Below are positions 21,110-33,276 of a DNA stretch of 64,000 bases, piece by piece (the stretch's first letter is position 1; each line of letters opens with the position of its first letter). The stretch spans positions 20,373,449-20,437,448 of the forward strand of contig NC_051434.1 of the NCBI RefSeq assembly GCF_001649575.2, given 5' to 3'. The stretch comes from Kryptolebias marmoratus. Taxonomy: Eukaryota; Chordata; Actinopteri; Cyprinodontiformes; Rivulidae. A model generated the notes under the pieces. It saw only the letters and a list, made by a program, of their open reading frames with translations. It had not been told where the DNA came from and did no database searches. Position numbers and translations under genes: made by a program.

Positions 21110-23616
21110 AGATTTCTTGTCTTGATCAATTTCTGGATAATGTATCACTTCCTAAATTATCAGGTAGTCAAGCAATGGGGCTGGATTCACCACTGACATA
21201 AACTGAACTCCAGGAGCCCTCCAAAGCATGCCCAATAACAAGGCTCCAGGTCCAGATGGATTTCCAGCAGAATTCTATAAAGAATTCTGGAATATCCTGG
21301 CACCAGCATTTCACAGAATGCTGCAGGAAACTGAAGAAAATGGCATACTTTCCAAAAATATGAATTCTGCTAACATCAGTCTCTTATTAAAACCAGGCAA
21401 GGACCCTGTATTCCCTACCAGTTATCGTCCCATATCTCTTATCAATGTTGACCTTAAAATACTTTGTAAAGCCCTCTCAAAAAGATTAGAGAAGGTAATT
21501 CCTCTCATAATACATCCAGACCAAACTGGTTTTATAAAAGGAAGGCATTCATCCACAAATTCACACAGACTATTTAATTTAATAGATTATTCTTACAGTA
21601 AAAACATTGAAACTGCCACTCTAGATGCTGAAAAAGCTTTTGACAGAGTAAACTGGAGATTCATATTTGCAACTTTGCATAAATTTGGTTTTGGAAACCG
21701 TTTTATAAATTGGCTAAAAATGCTATACAGTTCCCTATCAGCATGCATCAGAACAAATACCCAACCATCCTCTAGCTTTTATTTTCAGAGGGGCACCAGG
21801 CAAGGATGCCCACTTTCCCCCTCACTATTTGCTATTTTCATAGAACCTTCAGCTGCAGCAATCAGGCAAACTACCGATATTAAGGGTATAAAATGCAAGA
21901 ACATAGAACATAAAATCAGTCTTTATGCAGATGATGTATTACTTTTTCTCCAGCATACACAAACCTCCCTCACTCAGGTTATTGAGTTGATAAACTCCTT
22001 CTGAAGGGTTTCAGATTATTCTATAAATTGGCTGAAATCTACAGTTCTTCCAATAAATTGCTCTTTTAACAATTCCCTTACTACACAACTGCAGTCAGGG
22101 AATATTACATATTTGGGTATCAATATTTCTCCTAGACTGGCATATTTAACAAAACTAAATTACATCCCACTTTTAAAGAAAGTTGGGGAGGATCTTGCAA
22201 GATGGAAATTTCTACCCATATCTCTTATGGGTAGGGTAGCTTCAATTAAAATGATGGTTTTGCCTAGAATTAATTACTTATTCTCAATGATCCCAAATAA
22301 ACCATCATCTGATTGGTTTAGATCCCTGGATTCCTTTATCTCTAAATTTCTTTGGAAAGATAAACCTGCACGTATTAGCTTAAAAACACTACAGAAGACC
22401 AAAGATAAAGGAGGACTAGAGCTGCCTAACTTCTATCATTACTTTTTAGCTAATAGGTTACAATACATCTCAAGATGGGTAAAACATAACCCCCTTGATG
22501 AATCCTGGTTAGACGTAGAACAGACACTATGCAACAATATAGTGATGGAGACCTTCCATTCATTAGCTCAAACATAAAACGGCATGTATGCGTCAAGAAC
22601 ATTAATGTTAGCTCCTCTCTGAAAGCATGGTGGGAGTTTCTTAAAATAATACAGTCTTCACTAATCCCATGCAAACGTACACCCATCTGGAACAACCCTG
22701 ACATCCTACAACATAATAATATGATAAACTTTCCGGGTTGGGGATGTAAAGGAATCAAATACCTGGTACACATATATGAGGAGATAGACTTCATTCCATT
22801 TAACAGATTAATAATACAATATGGGATTGACAAGACTAAATTTTTGGAATATCAACAAATCAAATCTATAATAAAACATAAATTTAAGTTCAATAAAACT
22901 AGGTTGGAAGTACCATCAAGGGTATTAGAGTTCCTTAATCTTCAACCTCCCAAATTATTGTCAAAAATCTACAGGACATTGTCTAACATAGACGAATCAA
23001 TATCCCTTCCCATTACGAAATGGGAGATGGATCTGTCAGTCAACTATGACCAAGACCTCTGGTCCCAAATATGTTTAAGAACTTTTAAAATGATTAGAAA
23101 CCCTAATTTACAATTGATACAATTTAAAATTCTTCACAGAGTACACTATACAGGTCAACAGATGTTCAGGATGGGGTTTGCATCATCTAGCACTTGCTCA
23201 CAATGCACAGGCAATATAGCTGATAATTACATCCATGGTTCTGTCCACCTGTTCAGAGGTTCTGGCACCTGATATGTGAGGACTTATCAAAGTGTCTGAA
23301 ATGTAAAATACCACCCTCTCCATCAGTTTGCTTACTAGCCCATGTAGATGACATCCCCTTGGAGACAAAGTCACTTCACATGATTTGCACTGCCTTATGT
23401 ATCACAAATAAAACAATACTCTTAAATTGGAAAAATAAAAATATTCTTTGCATTAACCAGTATAGAGACCTTTTGTTGGATCATATCAGTCTTGAGACAG
23501 CTTCTGCCTCCAAATGAGATCATTCTCTCTGGGCTTCTTTGATCGGTTCTATTACATAGTGGGGTTGGGGAGTAGCCTTTGATCGTGCCCTATGGGGCAT
23601 TGTGGCAGGTGTGTGT

Positions 23617-23647
<31 letters not shown>

Positions 23648-24330
23648 GGGGGCTGGCNTGCGCCCAGGCCGCGGGGGCCCCCCAGGGTGGGCTCTGGGAC
23701 TCGGGTTCTGAGGGTGCGTCGCCCCTGGGTTGGGGTACCGGTTGGGGTACCGGTTGGGGTACCGGTTGGGCCTTGGGGGCTTGGGTCTTGGTGGGTATGT
23801 CACTGGGGTTTTGGGCTGGTGTGTGCCCCGGTGCCCAGCCCTGGCCTGGAGCCCCTTGGTGCATTGGGGGGCCTTGGGCGCCTTAAGCTGGTGGGGAGGT
23901 CTCTTTGCCATCTCATTGCAGGTGCTCTCCCATCAGAAAGGGCTCTAATTAACTTTTCTATATTGTAGTGATTTTTTTTCTATTGTATTTCATTTAATTA
24001 GATCCCTGTGTGTCCAGGCTGGGGACCGAAGGTATCAGAGGGTCTTCGGAGAGGACTGGTCCAAGTGTGTGCGAGTGGTTGGCTTTGTGGTCCTTCACAT
24101 AGGAATGCATGTTCACTAGTGCCTGGGTTGATTTATTTGTTTGACTATTCTTTTTTTATGTATTAATTTAGGACCAGTCGGCCTGGTTACATACATTTAA
24201 CATTAACCTACTCGTCTTCCACTACAACTGATTCACCTAATTTTTGATGTGCTTTTACAAAATATGGCCTTTCAATTTCTGCTTCTCAGAATATAATTAA
24301 TAAAGTTCTTCAAAGATCGAACATGTCTTT
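21110..24330 (+). mobile_element. L1/Tx1-type LINE, 5'-truncated, ORF2 remnants
   Basis: Open frames at 21228-22004, 22113-22577 and 22529-23272 are parts of one ORF2. The first carries reverse-transcriptase motifs in order: NNKAPGPDGFPAEFYKEFW, SYRPISLINVDLKIL, LDAEKAFDRVNW, RGTRQGCPLSPSLFAIFIEP and YADD. The others carry the thumb and C-terminal region (W-x-x-S-F-I-S-K-F-L-W, then the end near 23550). The frame is broken by a stop at 22005 and later frameshifts. The endonuclease and ORF1 are absent. A GC-rich, G-run 3' UTR (23600-23900) follows and the element fades near 24330. Confidence 0.85.
23608..23652 (+). repeat. (GT)n(G)n run with an undetermined base nearby
   Basis: TGTGTG units followed by about 22 consecutive G bases, then N at 23658. 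A threefold GGTTGGGGTACC repeat follows at about 23730-23770. It lies in the L1 3' UTR and is a likely sequencing problem spot. Confidence 0.85.
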
Positions 24331-25095
24331 GAGAAAAAAAAGCCCCAAAAAATGAAATCATGCAAATTAACATCGGCTTTCAGGTTTGCAGTACTGGCCC
24401 CTAAAATAAATAATATATAATAGTTAATATGGTTCTGTAAGATCAACTTGAACATGCAAGGACAGATCTAAATATTTAAAGATTTTGATTTTCAGTGTTA
24501 CATAGTGTTTAACTCATTTGTTTTATCATATTAATTTGACAGTTTTTTTTCCTTTTAGGTGAATTAAAAAAAAACACTATGTAAAGTTTAGTTTTATAAC
24601 AAGAGCTGTCAGCATAACTGAGACAGACAACTAAATGTTGAAAATACTAGCTTCTCTGTAAGTTGTTTGGTTATAATTGGGACAGAATAGATATTGGACG
24701 TAATTACACGGCCCTCCCTTTTTATTTATTTTACAATAGAATAATCTCCTGTTTTAATATGTAAATTATTCATCAAGCTCCTGACTCAGCAAACCAATGG
24801 CAATTAAGCGCTGTAATGGCTGTTGATTAGCAGAGACGCTCATTGTAGCTCTCATATCTTTCTGTTAACAGCCCTCTACATTAAAGAAACCTGCAAAGCC
24901 ACACATTAATTTTTTAGAGTGCAACATAATATATAGCTGTCATCATTGATGTCATCCCATGCTAACCACATCTTATGTAATTCTTTTAAAATTTAGGTCA
25001 AGCATAATGTAGTGACTATTTGTCCATAAAAACCAAAACTTAAGTGATCAAACTATAATTCCCAGGATCTCGTCTGCCTCTCCTGCTTTCCTTGC
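24331..25095. other. intergenic, nothing recognised
   Basis: AT-rich sequence between the L1 relic and the minisatellite at 25100. No feature could be supported. Confidence 0.4.
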
Positions 25096-25099
25096 TGGT

Positions 25100-25228
25100 T
25101 CACCTAACTGATTGTTTCACCTGCTCATCCCTAACTGATTGTTTCACCTGCTCATCCCTGACTGATTGTTTCACCTGCTCATGCCTGACTGATTGTTTCA
25201 CCTGCTCATGACTGACTGACTGACTGAT
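25100..25228. repeat. ~29-bp minisatellite
   Basis: Four to five copies of a unit CTGATTGTTTCACCTGCTCA plus a CNCTAA/CTGA linker, ending in (CTGA)n. Confidence 0.85.
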
Positions 25229-25266
25229 TGGTAAAAAACCATATGACCCCTAATGTGCCTAAAGTC

Positions 25267-25641
25267 GGGTGGCACAGTGGAATAGTGGTTAGAGCTGTTG
25301 CCTCCCAGCAAGAAGGTTGCAGGTTTGCTTCCCGGCCTGAGGCCTTTCTGGGTGGAGTTTGCATGAGTTTGCATGTTCTCCCTGTGCACACGTGGGTTCA
25401 CTCCGGTTTCCTCCCACAGATCAAAAAACATGCATGTTAGGTTAATTGATGACTCTAAAATTGTCCCTAGGTGTGAGTGAGAGCGTGAATGGTTGTTTGT
25501 CTCGTTTGTCTATATGTGGCCCTGTGATGGACTTGCGACCTGTCCAGGGTGTCCCCCGCCTCTCGCACAGTGACTGCTGGGGATAGGCACCAGCCCCCCA
25601 CGACCCGGAATGGAGAAGCGGTTAAAGAAAATGGATGGATT
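25267..25641 (+). mobile_element. full-length tRNA-headed SINE with 11-bp target duplication
   Basis: The 375-bp element is flanked by TGCCTAAAGTC at 25256-25266 and again at 25642-25652. It opens GGGTGGCACAGTGG (A-box like) and has GGTTTGCTTCCCGG (B-box like) about 50 nt on, then the conserved body (GGAGTTTGCATGTTCTCCCT, CACTCCGGTTTCCTCCCACA, GGTGTGAGTGAGAGCGTGAA, CGACCTGTCCAGGGTGTCCC) and an ATGGATGGAT tail. Intact ends and duplication mark it as a fairly young retroposition. Related copies lie at 6660, 10531, 20823, 45725 and 47690. Confidence 0.9.
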
Positions 25642-27715
25642 TGCCTAAAGTCTATGTATTTATGTGAAATACCCAAATCCCAAACAAAATGAATGTATAA
25701 ACTACAAATTTATTCTAAACAACTAAGATTAAACAAAAATTTAGAAATTCACCAGAAAATAAACAAATCAATAAACTAAATTTAAAGAATTAACAAAAAT
25801 AAAGAAATAGCTCCTACACATAATTTTTCTTTGATTATTTGTTGTTTTATCAAACTTCATTTGTATAAATGAAATTTGCATGGCAGTTTTCAGATATTTT
25901 TCCACTCTCCAGCTACACTCGTCTGTGTATACATTAATCTGTCAGATTCTTCAAATTTGGGAAAAAAAAGTTTTCTTTATGTCTAACAAAAATAGTGCCT
26001 TTAATTTGAAACCATATTTACCTGTGATTCTTTATTATGCTTATCAGCATCTGCTTCTCTGCTCTTCGCTTTTGTGCCTTGTGAAGATTTAGGATTTGGT
26101 ATTTTCTTTGGGGGATTGGAATACTTGACTTAGACTTTGACTGACCAGCAGAACTTTCCCTCTTCCTCCACTTCTCTTCATGATCATCTACATGTTCGTT
26201 AGAAACTGTGAAGGTTTTCTCCAGAATTTTCATTAGTAGACCATGCTGCATAATGTGCTCGACATAACGTCTTTGTAAAGAAATATTTTTTAAATGAACT
26301 CTGCTGGTCTGAGCTACTTCTTCTTTGAAAGGATGTTCCGTTTCACCAAACCAAACCATAGCTCCACATGGCAGTTTGTTTCTCTTGTTTTGCCAGTTTC
26401 ATCTGTTTCACCAGTTGTTGGTGTCTTGTGTTGTCTCAGACCCCAAGCATCAAGCCAATCCACAGTGGGATAATCCCCATATAGTTTTTCAGCAGAACAT
26501 CAATTATACCAGGACAAAAGTAAGGGTATTCTATGTTGGCTGAATCATCGGACAGAAAGTCACACTCTGCTTAGTCCCATATCACTTGAAAAGCATGTGT
26601 AAAAGGTGACTTTCCAATGATTCTGTTAGTTTTCTCAGTGATGCTTTGTTCAGCTTCTGATAAGTGTTGACTTTCTTCATCCTTGTTTTTCTTCTTTTGT
26701 GAAATGCAGCTGTTGAGGTAGGTTTGGCATGTATTTACCAAATGGGTACATTGTTTTGCATCAAAGACTACACACTGTGGTGATTTGGCTTTTTTTTCAA
26801 AAGGATGTATGGAGAATGCAATGCTTGCAAAAAAAAGGAGTTTCAAGTAAGCCTTATCTATGACCCTGAGGCCATGCATGCAGTGGACAACAGAAATTGG
26901 GGAAAGAAGGAAGGAGGAAAAAAGGAAAGGATGAAAACATCAGAGAAAGTGCCTGTTAGGGTCACAGTGAAAAAGAATTGTGAAAGTTCCTGAGGAGAGC
27001 TTCTTGACCTGTTCCAGAGTCAGTTGGTTTTCTATAAGAGGCATTTCTTTTGCACGAGGAAACAGTTCAAGCACTATTGTGAACTGAAGAAAGAAATGGG
27101 CAGGCATTTCACAAGAATGAATATAGGCATATAATCTAATCAAACCTTCAAAGAAAATCATTACTTATAATGTGCCTTACTCCTCCATTTTGAAAACTTC
27201 TTACATATTAACAGAAGTCTAAATACTCTTGTTCCTACCTTTTATACCAACACGTCTTTTATACTGTTTTACATAACTCTGAATCCTTTAATGTTTAATG
27301 GCTATGTAATTGCTTTCTTACCTAAATTAATTAATTAATGTTTTTTTTTTTTCAATTAAATCCAACTACAATGAAATGTTAAGAAATTGTTATTGTCCCG
27401 TCAGTTCTGTTACCAAGGTCAACTCTGTTACTTTAATGGTCAACTCTGCTTAGATAAAGTTTTCACACACAAAAAAAGAACATTGTTGTTTTTAATAATA
27501 TATACATTGTCGGTTGACTTTGTCTGTAATATAGTATTATAAGCCCAATTATTTTTTTTAAATATTTGTTGGTATTTAATGAGTTTTAATAAGAAATGTT
27601 TGCTCCTACAAAAACAATTCTGTAAATAGTGAAGTATTTTTGCCATATTTTAAATGTATTTTGAAGTTAAATACCTTAGTTTGAAGTAGTGATATATTAG
27701 GACAGTTTATGTAAT

Positions 27716-28398
27716 CGTGGTGATCTGTGAGTTGACTTCCTGGTGGGCCGTCCTGTTCCCTTGGATTGGCTGAGTTCCTGCACATCTTCCACACCTGCAG
27801 AAGATTAGGCTCGTCAAGAAGCTCCAGTACTTAAGGCCGTGGTGGAGACCAGATCAGCACTAGAGCATTATTTGCCCTTCGGTAAAAAACTCTCAGCTCA
27901 CTTGTCTTCTGATTTTTTTATCTGTATGCTTTGCTAAATACATGCCCTTGTGCTTTTTGTACTCCATCAAAGTGAGAGTCACCTGAGAAACCAGTCTGGT
28001 CTGCGTCCTGAGTCCTCTGCGAGCTAAGTACTCCGAGCTACCTACCTGAGCCTGTCTGCCTCTTCTGTTGCTGCAACCTGTGGAGGATTCCCTCGCTGTC
28101 CTGACATCCGGAAACCTGCAAAACGGATTCAACTCGTCCAGGGAAGTGCTCACTTTACCTTCCTCCTTCACACTGGATCCAGCCCGCCTTCCTGTAAGAG
28201 AACCTCACCTGTGAATGCAGTTCTCCCTCTCAACTATCCAGAAGACATGTATACTTACCCACGTCCCTTTCTTCCAGATCCCGTTTCCTGTAGAACCCTG
28301 CACTGTCTCACTGTAAATAAAACCATTTACCTGTGTCCTGGTCTCCTGTGTCTGTCAGTCTCCGAGCAGCTCCTTCTTGACCTTGTTAAAACGTGACA
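27716..28398 (+). mobile_element. solo LTR (683 bp) with GTAAT target duplication
   Basis: Flanked by GTAAT at 27711-27715 and 28399-28403. It begins CGTGGTGATCTG (first T of TG changed to C; compare TGTGGTGATTTG of the LTR at 41631) and ends AACGTGACA. An AATAAAACC polyadenylation-type signal lies near 28316. No internal retroelement genes remain between flanks, so it is a recombined solo LTR. Confidence 0.75.
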
Positions 28399-28512
28399 GT
28401 AATAAAATAAGGAGAATTTAGCCTGTTAGAATATATCGCTTTTCAAAACATTGTCTATGTTGTCCGTAACGGAGTTGACATATCAGACTGTATCTTACAA
28501 ATTTTTTCCTAA

Positions 28513-28735
28513 TAAAAAGTAAAAATGTCGCTAATGTTTGACAAACAGCAAACTGTCAAAGTTTTATGTATTTTCAATAAAATTCCTGAAAAAAAATTAT
28601 TGGTAATTAACACTTTTTTTTTTTTTTTTTTTTTTTTTTTNAAAGTAAAAATGTCGCTAATGTTTGACAAACAGCAAACTGTCAAAGTTTTATGTATTTT
28701 CAATAAAATTCCTGAAAAAAAATTATTGGTAATTA
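28513..28735 (+). repeat. near-identical ~95-bp duplication around a single N
   Basis: The segment AAAGTAAAAATGTCGCTAAT to GGTAATTAAC at about 28518-28610 recurs at 28642-28736, each copy followed by a long T-run, with one N at 28641 between. This looks like a gap-closing or haplotype-join artefact rather than biology. Confidence 0.85.
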
Positions 28736-29199
28736 ACTTTTTTTTTTTTTTTTTTTTTTTTTTTCATTTTTCAAAATACCAAATGTATCTCCAATTATAG
28801 AATCACCCATATGACTTTGAAAAAAAAAAATCTTTCTTATGAAAGGCAAAATATTGCTGTTAATTTGACTGTGTAACTTTAAAAATGGCACCCCATTAAA
28901 AATATGTAACAATAACTAACATATTAAAAAATTAACAGTACCTGCGTTAGGCACCTTTGTCCGAATCCCTTGTCGATCTGGAGGGCATATGACCTTCAGC
29001 CACTTTAAACAGCTTTTCTCATGCGTTTTAAACAAAGAAAGAACAAGTGATATCCACTGGTCATGTGTTGGAACTGCCTCAAAAAACCCAAACAAATAAA
29101 ACATTGAGTAATGGCATCACTACCTCACGCTTTTCCCCAAAGATTTGTATTTTTAAGGCTCATTCATTTCTTGAAACGATCCATTTTTAGCTAGCAATG

Positions 29200-30080
29200 G
29201 TTGAAAAATGCTTTGCCATGTGTTTTTTTTCTTCCTAACACATACTTGCCGCATTGGGCAGGACAGTCCCGCATTTAGCCCCCCCTGTCCCTTGTCCCAC
29301 ATCACCCTGTGCAGGACAGCCAAAAGTCCCGCATTTGGCCCTGGCCTTGCCTGGCAGCTTGTAGCTGTGCTTCAGCAGCAGCCACATGCAGCACAGGGCT
29401 CTCAAGTCTCACGCATTGACCATGAGACACATTTTGTATTTCTCACGCTAAAAAAAACATGCACACGGCCTTTATGTCACTTTAACGCTATATATAGCGA
29501 GTTTTCAGATTCCCCTGGCATTTTTTTAAAGCGACTAGCGACAAATCTGGTGACTTTGGCAACTAAATGTGTGAAAGCACTCATTCTGCAGCGTACCGTA
29601 AGCCCCGCCCACTTCCCAAGCACTGACAGCTGTCAATCTCACAGCAGAGAGGAGACCCGCTCCACTCTGTGTCCACAGTGGCACAAAAAGATATATGTGG
29701 TGCTTCTGCGCGCCCCCTCGAGCGGGAGCGGGATTGTTTTCATGTGAGTCGTGTTGTCATCTGATGACAGAGAGCTACAACTGAAGAGGCAGAAGAATAA
29801 AGATGTAGGCATGAAAGAAAGCTTTTCAGAGTGGTTGAAGGACAGCAGGAAGTTCTGTCTGAGCATCAAGAGGAGGCCTGGAAATGTTCAGGTTAGCTAA
29901 AGCTACTAATTATTAATAAATAACAAGTTACAACTTACTGATCAGTATTTACAATATACCAGCTGAGAGGATGGAGAGAAAGAATCAGGACAGACAGGAG
30001 AAGGAGACAGCTGGACTAATGTTAGCTGGAAGTGTAGAAACAGCCACTTAATACCAAAGGATTTATTTTTATTTATTTTG
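29200..30080. other. unclassified repeat-like region
   Basis: Contains a twofold GTCCCGCATTTGGCCC motif (29265-29345), a GC-rich stretch with CCCCGCCCACTT, and a 179-codon open frame (29208-29747) with no recognisable similarity. It resembles the end of a DNA transposon, but I cannot name it. Confidence 0.35.
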
Positions 30081-30129
30081 TCAGCAATCAACTGAAGGGA
30101 TTTTCTATTATTAATATCACAGTTTCATT

Positions 30130-32395
30130 CTGGTTTTAGGAAAAAACAGTACATTAACAGCAGCCTTAAAAGTAATAAATGACGTCACTGAAGCGCTTGA
30201 TAATAAACAACATTGTGCAGTACTTTTTATTGACTTGTCCAAAGCATTTGTTACTATAAATCACACTGTTGAAACAGAGACTTACCAGTATTGGTCTCTC
30301 TTATCAAACTGTTGGCTGGTTTAATATTTATCTTTCACACAGAACACAATGTGTACAGGGAGATGGTTTCTCTTCCAGTTCACTTACTGTACCTAATGAT
30401 GTTCCACAGTGATCAGTCTTAAGACCATTCCTTTTTTCCCCCTCTGTATTATTAATCTTAATCGTAACGTCACTGCTGCAGATTTTCCTTTTTATTCTGA
30501 CAACAGTGATGTATAGCTCAGCATCCTCGTTCAAGATGGCTCTCACTCCACTGCAGTTAACTTTTAATACAATACAATCAAATTTATGTGACTTAAAACT
30601 TGTTTTAAACTCAGAAAAAAACAAGTCACTTAACCTGCCTTCAATCACCATGTTTCAGGGTTCACAGATCAAGTGTTATTTGGCCCTTCTTATTAATGAT
30701 TCTCTCTTTTGTGTCTCATGTTCAGATTTATTTTAGAATTAGGTCTTGTTTGTCTTTTTATGCCATAAAGAGGCTTGTTTCAGCTACATTTATGCCTGTA
30801 CTGGATGATGGTGATGTGATTTACTTGCAATCATCCTCTCCAAGCCTACGTGCTCTGGATATTGTTCATCATGGAGCTTCATTACTGAAATTTTAAAAGT
30901 CTCACACACCATTTTCTCCTATATACGTGTGTTGGATGGTCTGACTTGTCTCCTAGCAGACTAAGGCACTGGTATATATTAATTTATAAGGACATTTAAG
31001 GCCTTCAAATATTGAGACCTACATTATATTGCCCAAAGTATTCACTTGTCTCCCTTCACACACGTATGAACTTGAGTGACATCCCATTCTTAATCAATAG
31101 GGTTTAATATCATGTTGGCCCCCTTTTTGATGCTGTAACAGCTTCAACTCTTCTCAACACCAAACTCACTCTTCCATGTCTTTATGGACCTTGCTTTGTG
31201 CACTGATGCTCAGTCATGTTGGAACAGGAAGGGCCCATCCCTAAACTGTTCTCACAAAGTTGGAAGCATGAAATTGTCTAAAATGTCTTGGTGTGCCGAA
31301 GCATTAACTAAGCAGCTGGGCCCAACTTATGAAAAACAACTGCACACCATAATCTCTCCTCCACCAAACTTTACACTTGGCACAGTGCAGTCAGAGAAGT
31401 ACTGTTCGCCTGGCAACTGCTAAACCCAAACTCATTCATCAGATTCCCAGACAGAGAAGAATTAATCATCACTCTAGAGGACACGTCTCCACTTCTCTAG
31501 AGTCCAGTGTCGGAGTGCTTTACACCACTGTACCTGAAGCTATGCACTTGGTGATGTAAGGCTTGGATGCAGTTGCTTGGCCATGGAAACCCATTCCAAG
31601 AAGCTCTCTACACATTTTTCTTGAGCTAATCTGAAGGCCACATGAAGTTTGGAGGTCTGTAGTGATTGACTCTGCAGAACATTAGTGACCTCTGTGCACT
31701 ATGAGACTCAGCATCCGCTAAGCCCTCTCTGTGAATTTACATGGCCAAGTTGATGTAATTTCCATACGTTTCCACTTTGTTATAATAACACTAACAGTTG
31801 AATTAAATATTTTGTGCTGAGGAAATTTCATGACTGGACTTATTGCACAGGTGGCATCCTATCACGGTACCACACTGAAATTCACTGAGCTTCTGAGAGT
31901 GACCCACACTTTCACAAATGTCTGTAGAAACAGTCTGCATGTCTGCGTGCTTGATTTTATACACCTGTGGCCATGGAAGGTATTGAAACATCTGAATTCA
32001 ATGATTCGGATGGGTGAGTGAATGCTTTGCAATATAGTCAAAAAAGCTCAGGTGGTTACAGAGTTTGGTCCCAGGATGTCCTCTTCTTGTTAGTACCAAT
32101 AGTCCATACAGAGTTTGTAAAAAGGCATTTACATATGTTACACCTAATGTCTGGAATATCCTGCAAAGTCCCCTGGAAATTAGGGATATGGTTTCTCCGC
32201 ACATTCAAAAAAAATTATTACTAATTTGTAGGCAGAGACATCTGGTTGTGGATGTTTTGTTTAATTTTCATCAAAATGCAGATTATGCTTGTGGGTGTGT
32301 GTTTTGATTGTAATTTGTCCTAATCTGTTCTGCTGACTTGCCCAGGGCAAGGACATTTTTAAACTGAGTTCTTTTGTGGTTAAAGAAAGGCTGAA
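30130..32395 (+). mobile_element. L2-like LINE relic, split by a Tc1 insertion
   Basis: 30130-31018 contains decayed reverse-transcriptase coding (EALDNKQHCAVLFIDLSKAF at about 30190-30250, the region before the Y-A-D-D box, and LKLVLNSEKNKSLNL near 30590-30640). The same LINE resumes at 32041 (YRVWSQDVLFLLVPIVHTEF) after a Tc1-like relic and ends with GCCCAGGGCAAGGACATTTT then AAGGCTGAATAAA near 32395. All frames are broken. Confidence 0.75.
31019..32040 (-). mobile_element. Tc1-like relic inserted in the L2-like LINE
   Basis: Termini TATATTGCCCAAAGTATTCA (left) and GTGAATGCTTTGCAATATA (right) are inverted copies ending in TA. The minus-strand interior retains Tc1 transposase wording (ICESVGHSQKLSEFQCGTVI, then GCHLCNKSSHEIS at 31990-31850) but is riddled with stops. 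Confidence 0.8.
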
Positions 32396-33276
32396 TAAAT
32401 AGCTAAGATGCTATGCATTTTATTCTCTACAACAATGAGATTTTGGTCAAACCAGTGAGACTCTCCATCATTCTTTGGTGCTCTTTGGCTCAGACATACC
32501 GCACAGTAGAAACAGCATTCAAAGTTTAAATTGGTCACAAAAACTTGAACTGGCAACAACTGATCTGGCACTTTGATATTTGTGATAGTTTTTACATGAT
32601 TCCAGTTTAAATTTTATGATTTTTGGAGATTTTATTACAAAATGTTTAACTGAAGAGTGTGATAATGTCACACTAACCTTTGAGCTGGATAACGTTCCAA
32701 TTCTTTTGCAAACTTTTTACCCCCAGAAATTTTAGATTTCTTATAAAGTCTACATATCAATATGTAGGTATAGTCTTCTTTCATGAAGTGTGCCTCCTAC
32801 TGCTATATGACTTGCATTTTTCTCTCAAATCTCTCCAAAATGCGGAGAACAGAGACCTAAACTTCCCCAAACTTTTATTCTATCTGAGCTCAGAAGTTTC
32901 TCCTCAAATCTGGAAGTGAAGGATCAAATTAACTTGTCATTCTCCAACATAAAAGACTGTAAACAGATAAAATTACATGTCTACTTAGACTCCTCTGCCA
33001 CTTACAGGTCAATTTTTTTTTTTTTTTCATACAACTGGCTGCTTGAGGCTTAATTTATACTCTGCTTTTCTCTCTGCCTAACTTATTAAGAGCGCTGCCA
33101 TGGAGTGACTGACACAGGTCTGTGGTTACCATGGTAATCCCAATGAGCCACTGGCTGCAGATTTAATATTTCTTTTGATTTAGGTTTTCTTTACATTTCT
33201 TATGCAATTTATTCATTAAAACTTTGTAACTTTAGATTATTGCAAAAGTAAATCCCAAATTAGTTTAGTTCACAAC
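32396..33276. other. intergenic, nothing recognised
   Basis: AT-rich sequence with a T-run at about 33012-33027. No conserved frame or repeat family was identified. Confidence 0.4.

Larger units (their letters stand above)
25990..29077 (-). pseudogene. unrecognised multi-block coding relic, interrupted by a solo LTR
   Basis: Minus-strand blocks, right to left. Block 1 (29077-28942) is an exon-like segment with a TTTTTTGAG acceptor and GCAG|GTACTG donor reading AVPTHDQWISLVLSLFKTHE then KWLKVICPPDRQGIRTKVPN. Block 2 (about 27100-26945) has a TTTCTTCAG acceptor and reads FTIVLELFPRAKEMPLIENQ then LFHCDPNRHFL and a stop. Block 3 (26880-26575) contains KKAKSPQCVVFDAKQCTHLV. Block 4 (26540-26018) has YPYFCPGIIDVLLKNYMGII and a lysine-rich end. 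Composition looks coding, but frameshifts and stops make it non-functional. The family was not recognised; a domesticated or transposase-type gene is possible. Confidence 0.4.

Noticed and set aside
23520..23968. Overlapping proline- or glycine-rich frames in the GC-rich stretch
   Set aside because: Low-complexity G-run 3' UTR of the L1 element, with an N inside; no homology and both strands equally open.
25100..25228. CRISPR-like array
   Set aside because: Direct tandem minisatellite without unique spacers, in a vertebrate genome.
29208..29747. 179-codon open frame
   Set aside because: No similarity, no splice context, and located in repeat-like DNA; probably chance.
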